From positions 1 to 51,850 of the forward strand of contig NZ_JASISU010000008.1 in NCBI RefSeq assembly GCF_030063285.1: a stretch of DNA of 51,850 bases, read 5' to 3'. The DNA comes from Pseudarthrobacter sp. PS3-L1 (GTDB lineage Bacteria; Actinomycetota; Actinomycetes; Actinomycetales; Micrococcaceae). Positions 33,969 to 41,990 of this stretch are shown here, piece after piece. The position numbers were made by a program, and so were the translations under genes. The notes under the pieces are model-generated. The model did no database searches, had not been told where the DNA came from, and worked only from the letters and a program-made list of their open reading frames with translations. Position 1 is the first letter of the stretch; every line of letters begins with the position of its first letter.

Positions 33969-34895
33969 GTGCTAGGGGTACTGGCGGGATTTTTTGTTGT
34001 CTGGACCATCATCCTCGTGGGCTGGTTTGTGGGGCACCGAAGGATCCTGGGCGACAACGCCCGGCAGGTCCTGAGTTCCCTGACATTCTTCGTGGCAAGC
34101 CCGGCCCTGCTCTTCGAAACCCTGAGCAACGCTGAACTCGAGCAGGTCTTCGCCGCTCCTCTGCTGGTAACAGCCGTCGCAGCCCTTGCCTCGGCGCTCT
34201 TGTTTTTCGGAATCGTCAAGTTCTGGCTTCGCCGAGCCCTTCCCGAGAGCCTTGTCTCTACCATGGGGGCCTCCCTTGCTAACTCGGCCAACCTGGGCAT
34301 CCCCATCGCCGTTTATGTCCTGGGCGACGCAAGCTACGTGGCACCCCTGTTGATTTTTCAACTGGCCTTCTTCACGCCCCTGTTCCTGATGATCCTGGAT
34401 GCCAGCACCAGCGCGCACCGCACCACTCCCCTGCGTTTCGTGCTGATGATCCTGAAGAATCCCATGATTGTAGGCAGCGCGTTGGGCCTGGTGGTTGCTG
34501 GCACTGGCATCACCATCCCAGAACTGGTGATGGAACCCATTCACCTGATTGGCGGCGCAGCCATTCCCGCCATGCTGATCGCGTTTAAGATGAGCCTGAG
34601 CGGCAGCCGCCCGCTGCAAAAAACCGAGGGCCGGCGCGTGGATACGCTCCTGGCCAGCACCTTCAAGCTCGGCATTCAGCCGGCGATAGCCTACTTGTTC
34701 GCCCATTTTGTCCTCGGATTCGAGGACCAGGCCCTGTTCGCGGTTGTGGTGACCTCAGCGCTTCCCACGGCGCAGAATGTTTTTGTTGCGGCCAGCCGCT
34801 ACAACACCGGAATTGCCGTGGCCAAGGACACTGTCCTGATCACCACAGTGGTTGCTGTCCCCGCGATGATCGGCGTCGCGCTCCTGCTCACCTAG
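33969..34895 (+). CDS. AEC (auxin efflux carrier) family transporter
   Basis: The product has 308 residues from GTG 33969. Ten TM helices are predicted in two inverted halves of five, with the family pattern LAGFFVVWTIILVGWFVGHR at the start and SLANSANLGIPIAVYVLGDA (the N-x-x-N-x-G-I-P crossing region) near residue 100. The substrate is probably a small organic acid such as malate or malonate. No good ribosome-binding site is seen; a 15-residue ORF from GTG 33928 overlaps the start by 7 nt and could couple translation. Followed 23 bp later by the oxidase gene, probably one operon. Confidence 0.9.
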   Translation: MLGVLAGFFVVWTIILVGWFVGHRRILGDNARQVLSSLTFFVASPALLFETLSNAELEQVFAAPLLVTAVAALASALLFFGIVKFWLRRALPESLVSTMGASLANSANLGIPIAVYVLGDASYVAPLLIFQLAFFTPLFLMILDASTSAHRTTPLRFVLMILKNPMIVGSALGLVVAGTGITIPELVMEPIHLIGGAAIPAMLIAFKMSLSGSRPLQKTEGRRVDTLLASTFKLGIQPAIAYLFAHFVLGFEDQALFAVVVTSALPTAQNVFVAASRYNTGIAVAKDTVLITTVVAVPAMIGVALLLT

Positions 34896-34918
34896 TACCA
34901 CCCTCACTGGAGGCTCTC

Positions 34919-36037
34919 ATGGGAACAATGCTTGACACAGTTGTTATTGGCGGCGGCGCCATGGGCTCGGCTGCCGCCTGGGCATTGGCTCGCCGGGGGC
35001 GGCACGTGACGCTGCTGGAACAGTTTGGGCCAGGGCACAAGGCGGGCGCCTCGCATGGGACCACCCGCAACTTCAACCCGGGCTACGAAAGGCCCGAGTA
35101 CGTCGCGATGCTGGCCGAAAGCCTGGCACTGTGGGAGGACCTGGAGCAGGAGTCTGGAGAGCAGCTCCTGACCCGGACGGGGGTTGTCAATCACGGTCCG
35201 GACCCGCGGCTGCCAGCAATCGCCGAGGCCCTTCAGGCCGCTGGCCTGCGCGCCGAATTCCTGGATCCGGCAGAGGCCCAAGAACGGTGGCAGGGCATCC
35301 GCTTTGACCAGCAGGTCCTGCACATGCCCGACGGCGGCCAGCTCAACCCTGAACGCGCGCTTCCCATCATGCAGCGGCTCGCTGCGGCCCGCGGCGCCAC
35401 CATTCGCCACTACGTCACAGTGGTTGATCTGGCAATCTTGGACGACGGCGTCCGGCTCACCGTGCAATCCCCTGGCGGCACGGAAGTCCTCACTGCGGCT
35501 CAAGCGATCGTCACAGCCGGCGGTTGGAGCACCAAACTGCTGGGCGGCGTCGTCCGCCTTCCCCACCTGAGGGTCACGCAGGAACAGCCAGCGCACTTTG
35601 CTGTTGCGGACCCCGCAGCTGTGTGGCCGGGGTTCAACCACTTCCGCGGCACATCCGCCGCTTACGCTGGCTGGCATTCGCCCGTGTATGGCATGTTCAC
35701 CCCTGGCGAGGGCGTCAAGGCTGGGTGGCACGGGGCTGGCCCTGAAACGGATCCTGACCAACGTTCCTACCGGTCAGAGCCGTCGCAGCTGGCAGCCCTG
35801 CAGGACTACGCCAGGGCGTGGCTTCCTGGGGTTGATGCCGAATCCTTCACTGAAATCAGCTGCACCTACACCAGCGCCGTGGATGAGGACTTCATCCTGG
35901 ACCGCGTGGGGCCGGTGGTGATTGGCGCAGGATTCGCAGGGCATGGATTCAAGTTCACGCCCGCGGTGGGTCGGATCCTTGCGGATCTAGCCACTGGGAA
36001 CCGCCCCGCGCCGTCGATCTTCGCGGCGGGACGCTGA
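34919..36037 (+). CDS. solA: Sarcosine oxidase / N-methyl-L-tryptophan oxidase-like flavoenzyme
   Basis: The product has 372 residues. The FAD-binding motif VVIGGGAMGSAAAW is at 8-21, then ASHGTTRNFNPGY (His46, Arg50; flavin and substrate region). Cys315 in EISCTYTSAVDEDFILD is at exactly the position of the covalent FAD attachment in monomeric sarcosine oxidase, and GAGFAGHGFKFTPAVG is the C-terminal FAD loop. The enzyme demethylates N-methyl amino acids, producing formaldehyde and peroxide. No folate or formaldehyde genes lie next to it. The substrate (sarcosine, N-methyltryptophan or another) is not settled, so the symbol is tentative. Confidence 0.85.
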   Translation: MGTMLDTVVIGGGAMGSAAAWALARRGRHVTLLEQFGPGHKAGASHGTTRNFNPGYERPEYVAMLAESLALWEDLEQESGEQLLTRTGVVNHGPDPRLPAIAEALQAAGLRAEFLDPAEAQERWQGIRFDQQVLHMPDGGQLNPERALPIMQRLAAARGATIRHYVTVVDLAILDDGVRLTVQSPGGTEVLTAAQAIVTAGGWSTKLLGGVVRLPHLRVTQEQPAHFAVADPAAVWPGFNHFRGTSAAYAGWHSPVYGMFTPGEGVKAGWHGAGPETDPDQRSYRSEPSQLAALQDYARAWLPGVDAESFTEISCTYTSAVDEDFILDRVGPVVIGAGFAGHGFKFTPAVGRILADLATGNRPAPSIFAAGR

Positions 36038-36060
36038 GGAGACCGGACAGTAACAGTGGC

Positions 36061-38700
36061 CTATCCGGCAGCCGTGAATTTGCGGTGTGCGTCCAACAGC
36101 CTTGCGCACCGAATGAAACCCAGGTGCGAATACGCCTGTGGGTGGTTCCCCAGGTGGGTTTCTGTGCTGGGATCGTACTCCTCAGGCAGCAGTCCAGTGG
36201 GACCAAACAGGGTTACCAGCTGATCAAAAAGGTCCCAGGCTTCCTCGATGCGACCCACCATGACATAGGCCTCAATAAGCCAGGTGGTGCAGATGTGGAA
36301 TCCGCCTTCCAACCCCGGCAGGCCGTCGTCGTACCTGTAACGGAAGACAGTGGGCCCCACCCGCAATTCCCGCTCCACGGCAGTCACCGTGTCAAGGAAA
36401 CGTGGGTCCGTTGGTTCCAGCAGGCCGGACAGGCCAATGTGAAGCACCGCAGCATCTAGGTCAGGGCTGTCATAGGCAACCGTGTAGGAAGACGCCGCCT
36501 CATCCCAACCCTCCCGGAGAACCTCGTCCCGGATGGTGGCTGCAGTGACTTCCCATTCGGGGTCGGGAACACGCCCCTGGGCCGCGGCCGTTTGCAGGGC
36601 CCGGTCCAGGGTGACCCAGCACATGACCTTCGTATAGACATGATGGCGCGGAGCACGGCGGGCCTCCCAGATTCCGTGATCCGGTTCATGCCAACGCGTC
36701 AGCACGGCAGACGCCATCTGGACCAACAAATCCCAATGGGCATCGCTGACGTACCCCTTCGCCGTGCTGAGGTTATGGATCAAGCCAGCAACTGGCCCAA
36801 AAACGTCCAACTGCACCTGGTGGTCCGCGGCATTGCCAATGCGTACCGGGCGCGACCCCGCATACCCGGGCAGGCTCTCGATGATCGCTTCCGTCGACAG
36901 CGGCGCGCCCGTGACCGAATACAGCGGATGCAACCATTCCGGTCCTGGAGCGCTCTCAAGAATTCGGCCCAACCAGGACAGGAAACCTTCCGCCTCCCTG
37001 GTGGAACCCAGGTCAACCAGCGCATCCACAGTCATGGAGCCATCGCGCAGCCAGCAGTAGCGGTAGTCCCAGTTCCGGGTTCCGCCAATGCCCTCCGGTA
37101 GCGATGTGGTGGGTGCCGCCAGGACTGCTCCTGTCGGCTCGTGGACCAGCGCCCGCAGCACCAGCGCGGACCGCCTGACCAGCGAGGGTTTGACATCGGG
37201 CACCTCCAGGCCCTGCACCCATTCCCGGGAATGCCGGACAACGGCAGCACGCCGCTCTGCTTCATTGGCCGGGTCGGCGGTCTCCGGTTCGGTGTCGCCG
37301 CAACGCATGTTGAGGACCACGGGCCCATCCTGAAGATTGACCAGGGCCGTGGCAGTCGCGTGGCGGCCATCGGTGGTGATGGTAAACGCCACGCCTGGAG
37401 CCGTCAGGATGATGGGGTCCGAAGTCCCCATCACATGGAGTTCGGCACCCCGGGACTCCATGCTGAACGGTGCATTGGCGTAACCGGGCCGTGGGGCGAA
37501 AACTATCCTGGCGGCACCGGTTCCCGACAGTACCCGCACCAGGCTGGTGATGCCTTCCGGCGCAGGTTCCAGGTAATCCGTGACTGTCACGTCAGCCCAG
37601 CGCGTTTCCACAATCATGGTGCTGTCCACGTACCGCTGGCCAAGGACCTGGGATTCCTTGACTGGCTCCACCGAAAAATGGCCCGCTGCATCGCCACCGA
37701 GGATATGCGCAAACAGTGACCCTGAATCCGGGAGTGGATGGCTCATCCAACAGATTTTTGCGTCAGGGGTCACCAGTGCGGTGGAGGATCCGTTGCCGAT
37801 CATGGAATGCCGTTCAAGCCCGACGGCGTCCTCTCCAAAGAGCCACGCACGCCGAAGTTCGAACAGGATCGCCAGGACACGGGCAAAGGATTCCGGGTCA
37901 CGCAGCCGGTGCGCTGCCGAGGATTCCCCTGAACCGACACGCAACCCCATATCCGGGCCGCGCAGCGTTGCCATGGCAAGTTCGTCACTGTACGCGTCGC
38001 CGGCATAGAGCGCGGCGCTCACCCCGAGCCGCGTGCGCAGGCCCTCCAGTGCCTCCGCTTTGGCTGGTTCCACCACCGAAAGGTCCAGAACGGAACCATC
38101 AATGACGAAAAACAACCCATAGGAGCTGGCAATCTCTCGGGCCGTTTCGGTCACTGTCGCAGCAACCTCTGCGGTCGCCGACAGCGTATGGACTGAGACG
38201 GCAACTGGCTTGCGTTCGAGCCAGATTCCAGGCTGAAACGCCACGGCAGTGGTTAGTTCGGAGGTAACAATCTGCAGTACCGACTCGGTAGCCAGGGACA
38301 ATCCGTGCGCATAGCCCATATCCGATTCCGCACCGTGGGAGCCCACCAGGTGAACTTCGGCAGGGAGCCGGGAGACAGCTGCCAGGTCACGCAGGGACCG
38401 GCCAGAGATAACAGCGGCATGGGTGTTGGGAAGGGCGGCCAGGGCACGCAGCGCAATGGCCGCGCTGCCCAGGGGAAGCGTTTCGGTCGAAATTCCCTCG
38501 GCAGCACAGAGGGTGCCGCCATAATTGCAGGCCACCAGGAGTCCAGGAACACGGGCCAGGACTTTCAGCTCCTCCAGCAACTGTGGGCTGACGCCGTCGT
38601 CAGGCGCGCCATTCTGCATGAAGGTGTACAGCAGGCCAAGGGGCAGGGATCCGGTGAGCAGTGCCGATTCGGCCACTGCCTGATTCAAAGGTGTTGCCAC
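36061..38700 (-). CDS. OtsB-like (pseudo)phosphatase fused to GH15 glucoamylase/trehalase
   Basis: The product has 879 residues from GTG 38700 with GGAG upstream. Residues about 50-280 follow trehalose-6-phosphate phosphatase (VISGRSLRDL, LVGSHGAE, YAGDAYSDE), but HAD motif I, normally DxDGT, reads NYGGTL (59-64), so both the Asp nucleophile and the acid/base Asp are absent. Residues about 300-870 form a GH15 (alpha/alpha)6 domain with GTRNWDYRYCWLRDGS (541-555) and LLPEEYDPSTETHLGNHPQA near the C-terminus, as in actinobacterial GH15 trehalases. The likely activity is trehalose or alpha-glucan hydrolysis, with the N-terminal domain inactive or regulatory. Confidence 0.9.
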   Translation of the reverse strand: MATPLNQAVAESALLTGSLPLGLLYTFMQNGAPDDGVSPQLLEELKVLARVPGLLVACNYGGTLCAAEGISTETLPLGSAAIALRALAALPNTHAAVISGRSLRDLAAVSRLPAEVHLVGSHGAESDMGYAHGLSLATESVLQIVTSELTTAVAFQPGIWLERKPVAVSVHTLSATAEVAATVTETAREIASSYGLFFVIDGSVLDLSVVEPAKAEALEGLRTRLGVSAALYAGDAYSDELAMATLRGPDMGLRVGSGESSAAHRLRDPESFARVLAILFELRRAWLFGEDAVGLERHSMIGNGSSTALVTPDAKICWMSHPLPDSGSLFAHILGGDAAGHFSVEPVKESQVLGQRYVDSTMIVETRWADVTVTDYLEPAPEGITSLVRVLSGTGAARIVFAPRPGYANAPFSMESRGAELHVMGTSDPIILTAPGVAFTITTDGRHATATALVNLQDGPVVLNMRCGDTEPETADPANEAERRAAVVRHSREWVQGLEVPDVKPSLVRRSALVLRALVHEPTGAVLAAPTTSLPEGIGGTRNWDYRYCWLRDGSMTVDALVDLGSTREAEGFLSWLGRILESAPGPEWLHPLYSVTGAPLSTEAIIESLPGYAGSRPVRIGNAADHQVQLDVFGPVAGLIHNLSTAKGYVSDAHWDLLVQMASAVLTRWHEPDHGIWEARRAPRHHVYTKVMCWVTLDRALQTAAAQGRVPDPEWEVTAATIRDEVLREGWDEAASSYTVAYDSPDLDAAVLHIGLSGLLEPTDPRFLDTVTAVERELRVGPTVFRYRYDDGLPGLEGGFHICTTWLIEAYVMVGRIEEAWDLFDQLVTLFGPTGLLPEEYDPSTETHLGNHPQAYSHLGFIRCARLLDAHRKFTAAG

Positions 38701-38829
38701 GGCAGACTCCAGGGCTCAGGCTGCGCGGAATGCCTCGAGGGAGATTCGATGCGCCTGCAGCCAATGGGATCCCTGGTCCGGCAAGCAAGCCGCCCCGGGG
38801 ACTCCTTCAGTCTGTGGGGCTGGCGTTTC

Positions 38830-38845
38830 GGTGGGATATCCCACC
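38830..38845. promoter_or_regulatory. 16-bp perfect palindrome upstream of the GH15 fusion gene
   Basis: GGTGGGATATCCCACC reads the same on both strands. It lies 130 bp upstream of the GTG of the fusion gene and 60 bp beyond the stop of the LLM oxidoreductase gene. Perfect even-length palindromes of this size are typical of LacI- or TetR-type operators; the cognate regulator is not in the window. Confidence 0.45.
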
Positions 38846-38905
38846 TGTTGCCATGGCGTTACTTCTGCGGAGCGCCCCACCTCCTGGCGAGCGCCCCGCT
38901 GGCCC

Positions 38906-39892
38906 TCAGACGCGGACCAGGCCCGCAACCTCGGCGAGCAGCTCCAGCGAACGCAACCGCCCAGCTGTCGTGTTGCTCTGGTGCGCGACAATCAGTTCAT
39001 CGGCATCGGCATGCTTGGCAAAGCCGTCCAGGTAATCCAACACCACATCGGGGGTACCGACTGCAGAGTAGGTCATCATCTGGCTCACGTGCTGGCCCTG
39101 CGGAGAATCCAGGATCATGTCAGCCTCGTCATCAGTGAACGTGCGCCCGCCACCGAAGAAGAGCGAGACCCGCGCCCGCATGGACGCCCTCAGCGTTTCC
39201 TGGGCCTCAGCGGCAGTGTCTGCCGCCACCACGTTGACTGCCGCAATCACATGCGGTGCATCCAGCTGGGCCGACGGACGGAATTCGCGACGGTAGATGG
39301 CGACGGCGTCCTGGAGTGCTGCGGGCGAAAAGTGTGAGGCAAACGCGTAGGGCAGACCCAGCTGCGCGGCCAGCTTGGCGCCAAACAAGGAAGAACCCAG
39401 GATGTACAGCGGCACGTTGGTGCCCTTGCCAGGAGTCGCTTCAACACCCTGGACGCGGGTTGGGCCGGTGAGGTAGCCCTGCAGCTCCAGCACGTCCTGG
39501 GGGAAGTTCTCAGCGGACATCGGATCGCGCCGCAGGGCCCGCATGGTGTTCTGGTCGCTTCCGGGTGCCCGGCCCAGACCAAGATCGATTCGGCCAGGGT
39601 GAAGGGTTTCCAGGGTGCCGAACTGCTCGGCAATGGTCAGCGGGGAATGGTTGGGCAGCATGACGCCGCCCGATCCCAGACGGATGGTCTCCGTGTGCGC
39701 GGCAACGTGAGCGATCAGGACGCTGGTGGCCGAGGATGCAATGGAGAACATGTTGTGGTGCTCCGCGTACCAGACGCGACGGTAGCCGGTCTTTTCCGCC
39801 TGCTGCGCCATGGCAACGCTGCCAGCAAAGCTTTCTGCGGCGGTCTGGTCCTTGCCAATGGTTGCTAGGTCAAGGATGGACAGGGGAACAGT
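38906..39892 (-). CDS. LLM-class flavin-dependent oxidoreductase (MsnO8-like)
   Basis: The product has 328 residues from GTG 39892 (GAAAGG upstream); the open frame continues to 39970 but homologues start at VPLSILDLATI. Luciferase-like features are AEHHNMFSIASSATSVLIAH (about 45-64), RLGSGGVMLPNHSPLTIAEQ and GRIDLGLGRAPGSD, the marks of the group 1 bacterial luciferase-like monooxygenases that use FMNH2. The substrate is not known. The upstream intergenic region carries a long hairpin and an 8-bp tandem repeat. Confidence 0.92.
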   Translation of the reverse strand, partial: TVPLSILDLATIGKDQTAAESFAGSVAMAQQAEKTGYRRVWYAEHHNMFSIASSATSVLIAHVAAHTETIRLGSGGVMLPNHSPLTIAEQFGTLETLHPGRIDLGLGRAPGSDQNTMRALRRDPMSAENFPQDVLELQGYLTGPTRVQGVEATPGKGTNVPLYILGSSLFGAKLAAQLGLPYAFASHFSPAALQDAVAIYRREFRPSAQLDAPHVIAAVNVVAADTAAEAQETLRASMRARVSLFFGGGRTFTDDEADMILDSPQGQHVSQMMTYSAVGTPDVVLDYLDGFAKHADADELIVAHQSNTTAGRLRSLELLAEVAGLVRV

Positions 39893-40041
39893 CACGGCGG
39901 AGGGCCTTTCATCGGATTTCATCGGAGGAATTGGTACATGCCACGCACCACCCGCAGGGCTGCATGGCATCCACTACACGTAACGGTTCCGGGCCACAGG
40001 ATATTTCTGCCACTGACGTTCTGCACGTCACGTCTGCGGTT

Positions 40042-40083
40042 GGGACGTCTGCAGCAGCTGGAGCCTGCCACTGCAGACATCCC
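40042..40083. repeat. Long imperfect hairpin between divergent oxidoreductase genes
   Basis: The arms GGGACGTCTGCAG (40042-40054) and CTGCAGACATCCC (40071-40083) pair at 12 of 13 positions around a 16-nt loop. No T-run follows on either strand. It lies within the 286-bp region separating the divergent LLM and aldo/keto reductase genes. Confidence 0.6.
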
Positions 40084-40091
40084 CAGCAGCA

Positions 40092-40125
40092 GGCCAGCAG
40101 GCCAGCAGGCCAGCAGGCCAGCAGG
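40092..40125. repeat. 8-bp tandem repeat, about 4.2 units
   Basis: The unit GGCCAGCA is repeated four times without error from 40092 to 40123, followed by GG. It lies 54 bp upstream of the aldo/keto reductase start, directly after the long hairpin. A 74-codon plus-strand ORF (39938-40162, GGAGG about 9 nt upstream) runs through hairpin and repeat; its Pro/Gln/Arg-rich composition argues against a real protein. Confidence 0.85.
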
Positions 40126-40178
40126 AAAAGATAGACCACCTGCGGAATACTCAGCACACTGAGGATGTTGCCGCCTAC

Positions 40179-41051
40179 ATGAGCAAAGATTCCCAGAGCC
40201 CCCACGACCTCTCCCCCACCTTGAACGTCAAGGACCTGGGCACTGTCCAGCGACTCGGCTTTGGTGCGATGCGCATTGTGGGCGACGGAATCTGGGGTGA
40301 ACCAGCTGACAGGGCCGCTGCCATCGCTGTGGTCCGCCGCGCCGTAGAGCTAGGTGTGGACTTCATTGATACGGCCGACTCCTACGGTCCAAATATCAGT
40401 GAGGAAATCATTGCCGAGGCCCTGCACCCCTACAAGGACGGCCTGAAGATTGCGACAAAGGCAGGACTGACCAGGACCGGCCCGGACACCTGGATCCCCG
40501 TGGGGCGCCCTGAGTACCTGCGCCAGCAGACCGAACTAAGCCTGCGCAAGCTCAAGGTGGACAGCCTGGACCTGCTGCAGCTGCACCGCATTGACCCCAA
40601 GGTGGACGCCGAGGAACAGTTCGGCGTGCTCCGCGAACTCCAGGACGAAGGCAAGGTCAAAGCCCTTGGACTCTCACAGGTGAGCGTGGATGAACTTATT
40701 GCAGCCAGTAAGCACTTCACTGTTGCCACCGTCCAGAACAGGTACAACCTCACGGACCGCAGCTCAGCAGATGTCCTTGACTACGCCACGGAAAACGGTA
40801 TTGCGTTCATCCCGTGGGCCCCGATTTCTGCCGGTGAGCTCGCCCAGCCAGGCGGTCCACTCGACGCTGCAGCCAAGCGGCTTGGCGCCACAACGTCCCA
40901 GGTGGCACTGGCCTGGCTCCTGCGCAGCTCTCCCGTGATGATGCCCATTCCGGGTACCGGGTCCATCAAGCACCTTGAGGAAAACCTGGCAGCTGCCGAC
41001 CTCGTTCTCGACGACGCCACCTACCAAGAACTCGAAGCCGCCGCCAAATAG
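40179..41051 (+). CDS. Aldo/keto reductase
   Basis: The product has 290 residues. The catalytic tetrad is visible: Asp64 and Tyr69 in [12 protein letters not shown], Lys94 in IATKAGL and His136 in LLQLHRIDP. The C-terminal [20 protein letters not shown] is the NADPH-binding segment. The family reduces aldehydes and ketones with NADPH; this subgroup resembles YajO/oxidoreductase Tas-like proteins. GAGG lies 14 nt upstream of the ATG, a loose spacing. It is followed at 65 bp by a DJ-1/PfpI protein, consistent with a shared carbonyl-stress role. Confidence 0.92.
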   Translation: MSKDSQSPHDLSPTLNVKDLGTVQRLGFGAMRIVGDGIWGEPADRAAAIAVVRRAVELGVDFIDTADSYGPNISEEIIAEALHPYKDGLKIATKAGLTRTGPDTWIPVGRPEYLRQQTELSLRKLKVDSLDLLQLHRIDPKVDAEEQFGVLRELQDEGKVKALGLSQVSVDELIAASKHFTVATVQNRYNLTDRSSADVLDYATENGIAFIPWAPISAGELAQPGGPLDAAAKRLGATTSQVALAWLLRSSPVMMPIPGTGSIKHLEENLAAADLVLDDATYQELEAAAK

Positions 41052-41115
41052 CGTTCGTTCCAAAAATTTCACCCACCACACCGCCGGATGATCCCGGTAG
41101 AACAGGAGAAACCCC

Positions 41116-41814
41116 ATGTCAAACATTCTCATGGTCGTATCAGCCGCCGATTCCCTCACCATGAAGGACGGTAGTGAGCACCCCACCGGCTACTGGGCCG
41201 AAGAACTGGTGGTGTCACACAAGACGCTCCTGGACGCTGGCCACACAGTCCATATCGCCACCCCCGGCGGCGCCGCACCCACTGTGGACCAGGTCAGCCT
41301 TGCTCCCGAAGCTGCAGGCGGACAGGAGCGGGCAGATGGCTTCCGCGACTACATTGCAGCCCTCGGTGACAAGCTGACTAGCCCACTGGTCCTGGCCGAC
41401 GTCGACGGCTCTTCCTACGACGCCATTGTCATGCCCGGCGGCCACGGCCCCATGGCTGACCTTTTCCAGGACGCAGACCTGGGCCGACTTCTGGTTGCTG
41501 CCAATGCAGAGTCCAAGGTTATTGCCCCGTTCTGCCACGGACCTGCCGGGCTGCTGAGCGCAGTTGAAGCTGACGGTTCCAACACGTTCGCTGGACGCAA
41601 GCTCACCGTCTTCACCAATGAGGAAGAGCTCAACGGCGGAACCGGCGAGAACACCCCGTGGATGGTCCAGGACGCGCTTGAGGAGAAGGGCGCAGTCATC
41701 GAAAATGGTGCAGCCTGGACCTCCAACGTCGTCCGCGACGGTAACCTCATCACCGGCCAGAACCCGCAGTCAAGCGAGGACGTGGCCAAGGAAGTCATCA
41801 AGGCTCTGGCCTAG
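41116..41814 (+). CDS. DJ-1/PfpI family protein, Hsp31-like (type 1 glutamine amidotransferase fold)
   Basis: The product has 232 residues with GGAG 8 nt upstream. The nucleophile elbow is APFCHGPAGLL with Cys140 followed by His141. A conserved Glu is at 29-30 (YWAEELVVS) and MPGGHGPMADL is the family loop. Hsp31-type proteins act as glyoxalase III (cofactor-independent methylglyoxal to lactate) or as chaperones. The neighbouring aldo/keto reductase supports a role against reactive aldehydes. A strong terminator-like hairpin follows the stop. Confidence 0.9.
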   Translation: MSNILMVVSAADSLTMKDGSEHPTGYWAEELVVSHKTLLDAGHTVHIATPGGAAPTVDQVSLAPEAAGGQERADGFRDYIAALGDKLTSPLVLADVDGSSYDAIVMPGGHGPMADLFQDADLGRLLVAANAESKVIAPFCHGPAGLLSAVEADGSNTFAGRKLTVFTNEEELNGGTGENTPWMVQDALEEKGAVIENGAAWTSNVVRDGNLITGQNPQSSEDVAKEVIKALA

Positions 41815-41832
41815 CAGCCCCACACGCCCATT

Positions 41833-41909
41833 CCGCGGGAGCGGTCCACGTTCACTGGAGCGCTCCCGCGGATTCGGCGCCACACCAGCTGGCTGGATCC
41901 GCTCCCGCG
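41833..41909 (+). terminator. Terminator-like hairpin with a competing third arm
   Basis: CCGCGGGAGCG (41833-41843) pairs perfectly with CGCTCCCGCGG (41861-41871) around a 17-nt loop. A second copy of the right arm, CGCTCCCGCG (41900-41909), could pair with the same left arm instead. No T-run follows. It ends the aldo/keto reductase-DJ-1 unit and precedes the GGDEF-EAL gene. Confidence 0.6.
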
Positions 41910-41990
41910 AGCCCGGGACGGCCGCAGCACTGTATCTTATGGGGATTGCTGCCGGACAAGAACGACGCAGCGCCAGATCTAGGGGAAACG

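Noticed and set aside
39938..40162. 74-codon plus-strand ORF with GGAGG upstream
   Set aside because: It runs through the hairpin and the 8-bp repeat, giving a low-complexity Pro/Gln/Arg product; the signal is better explained by the repeat.
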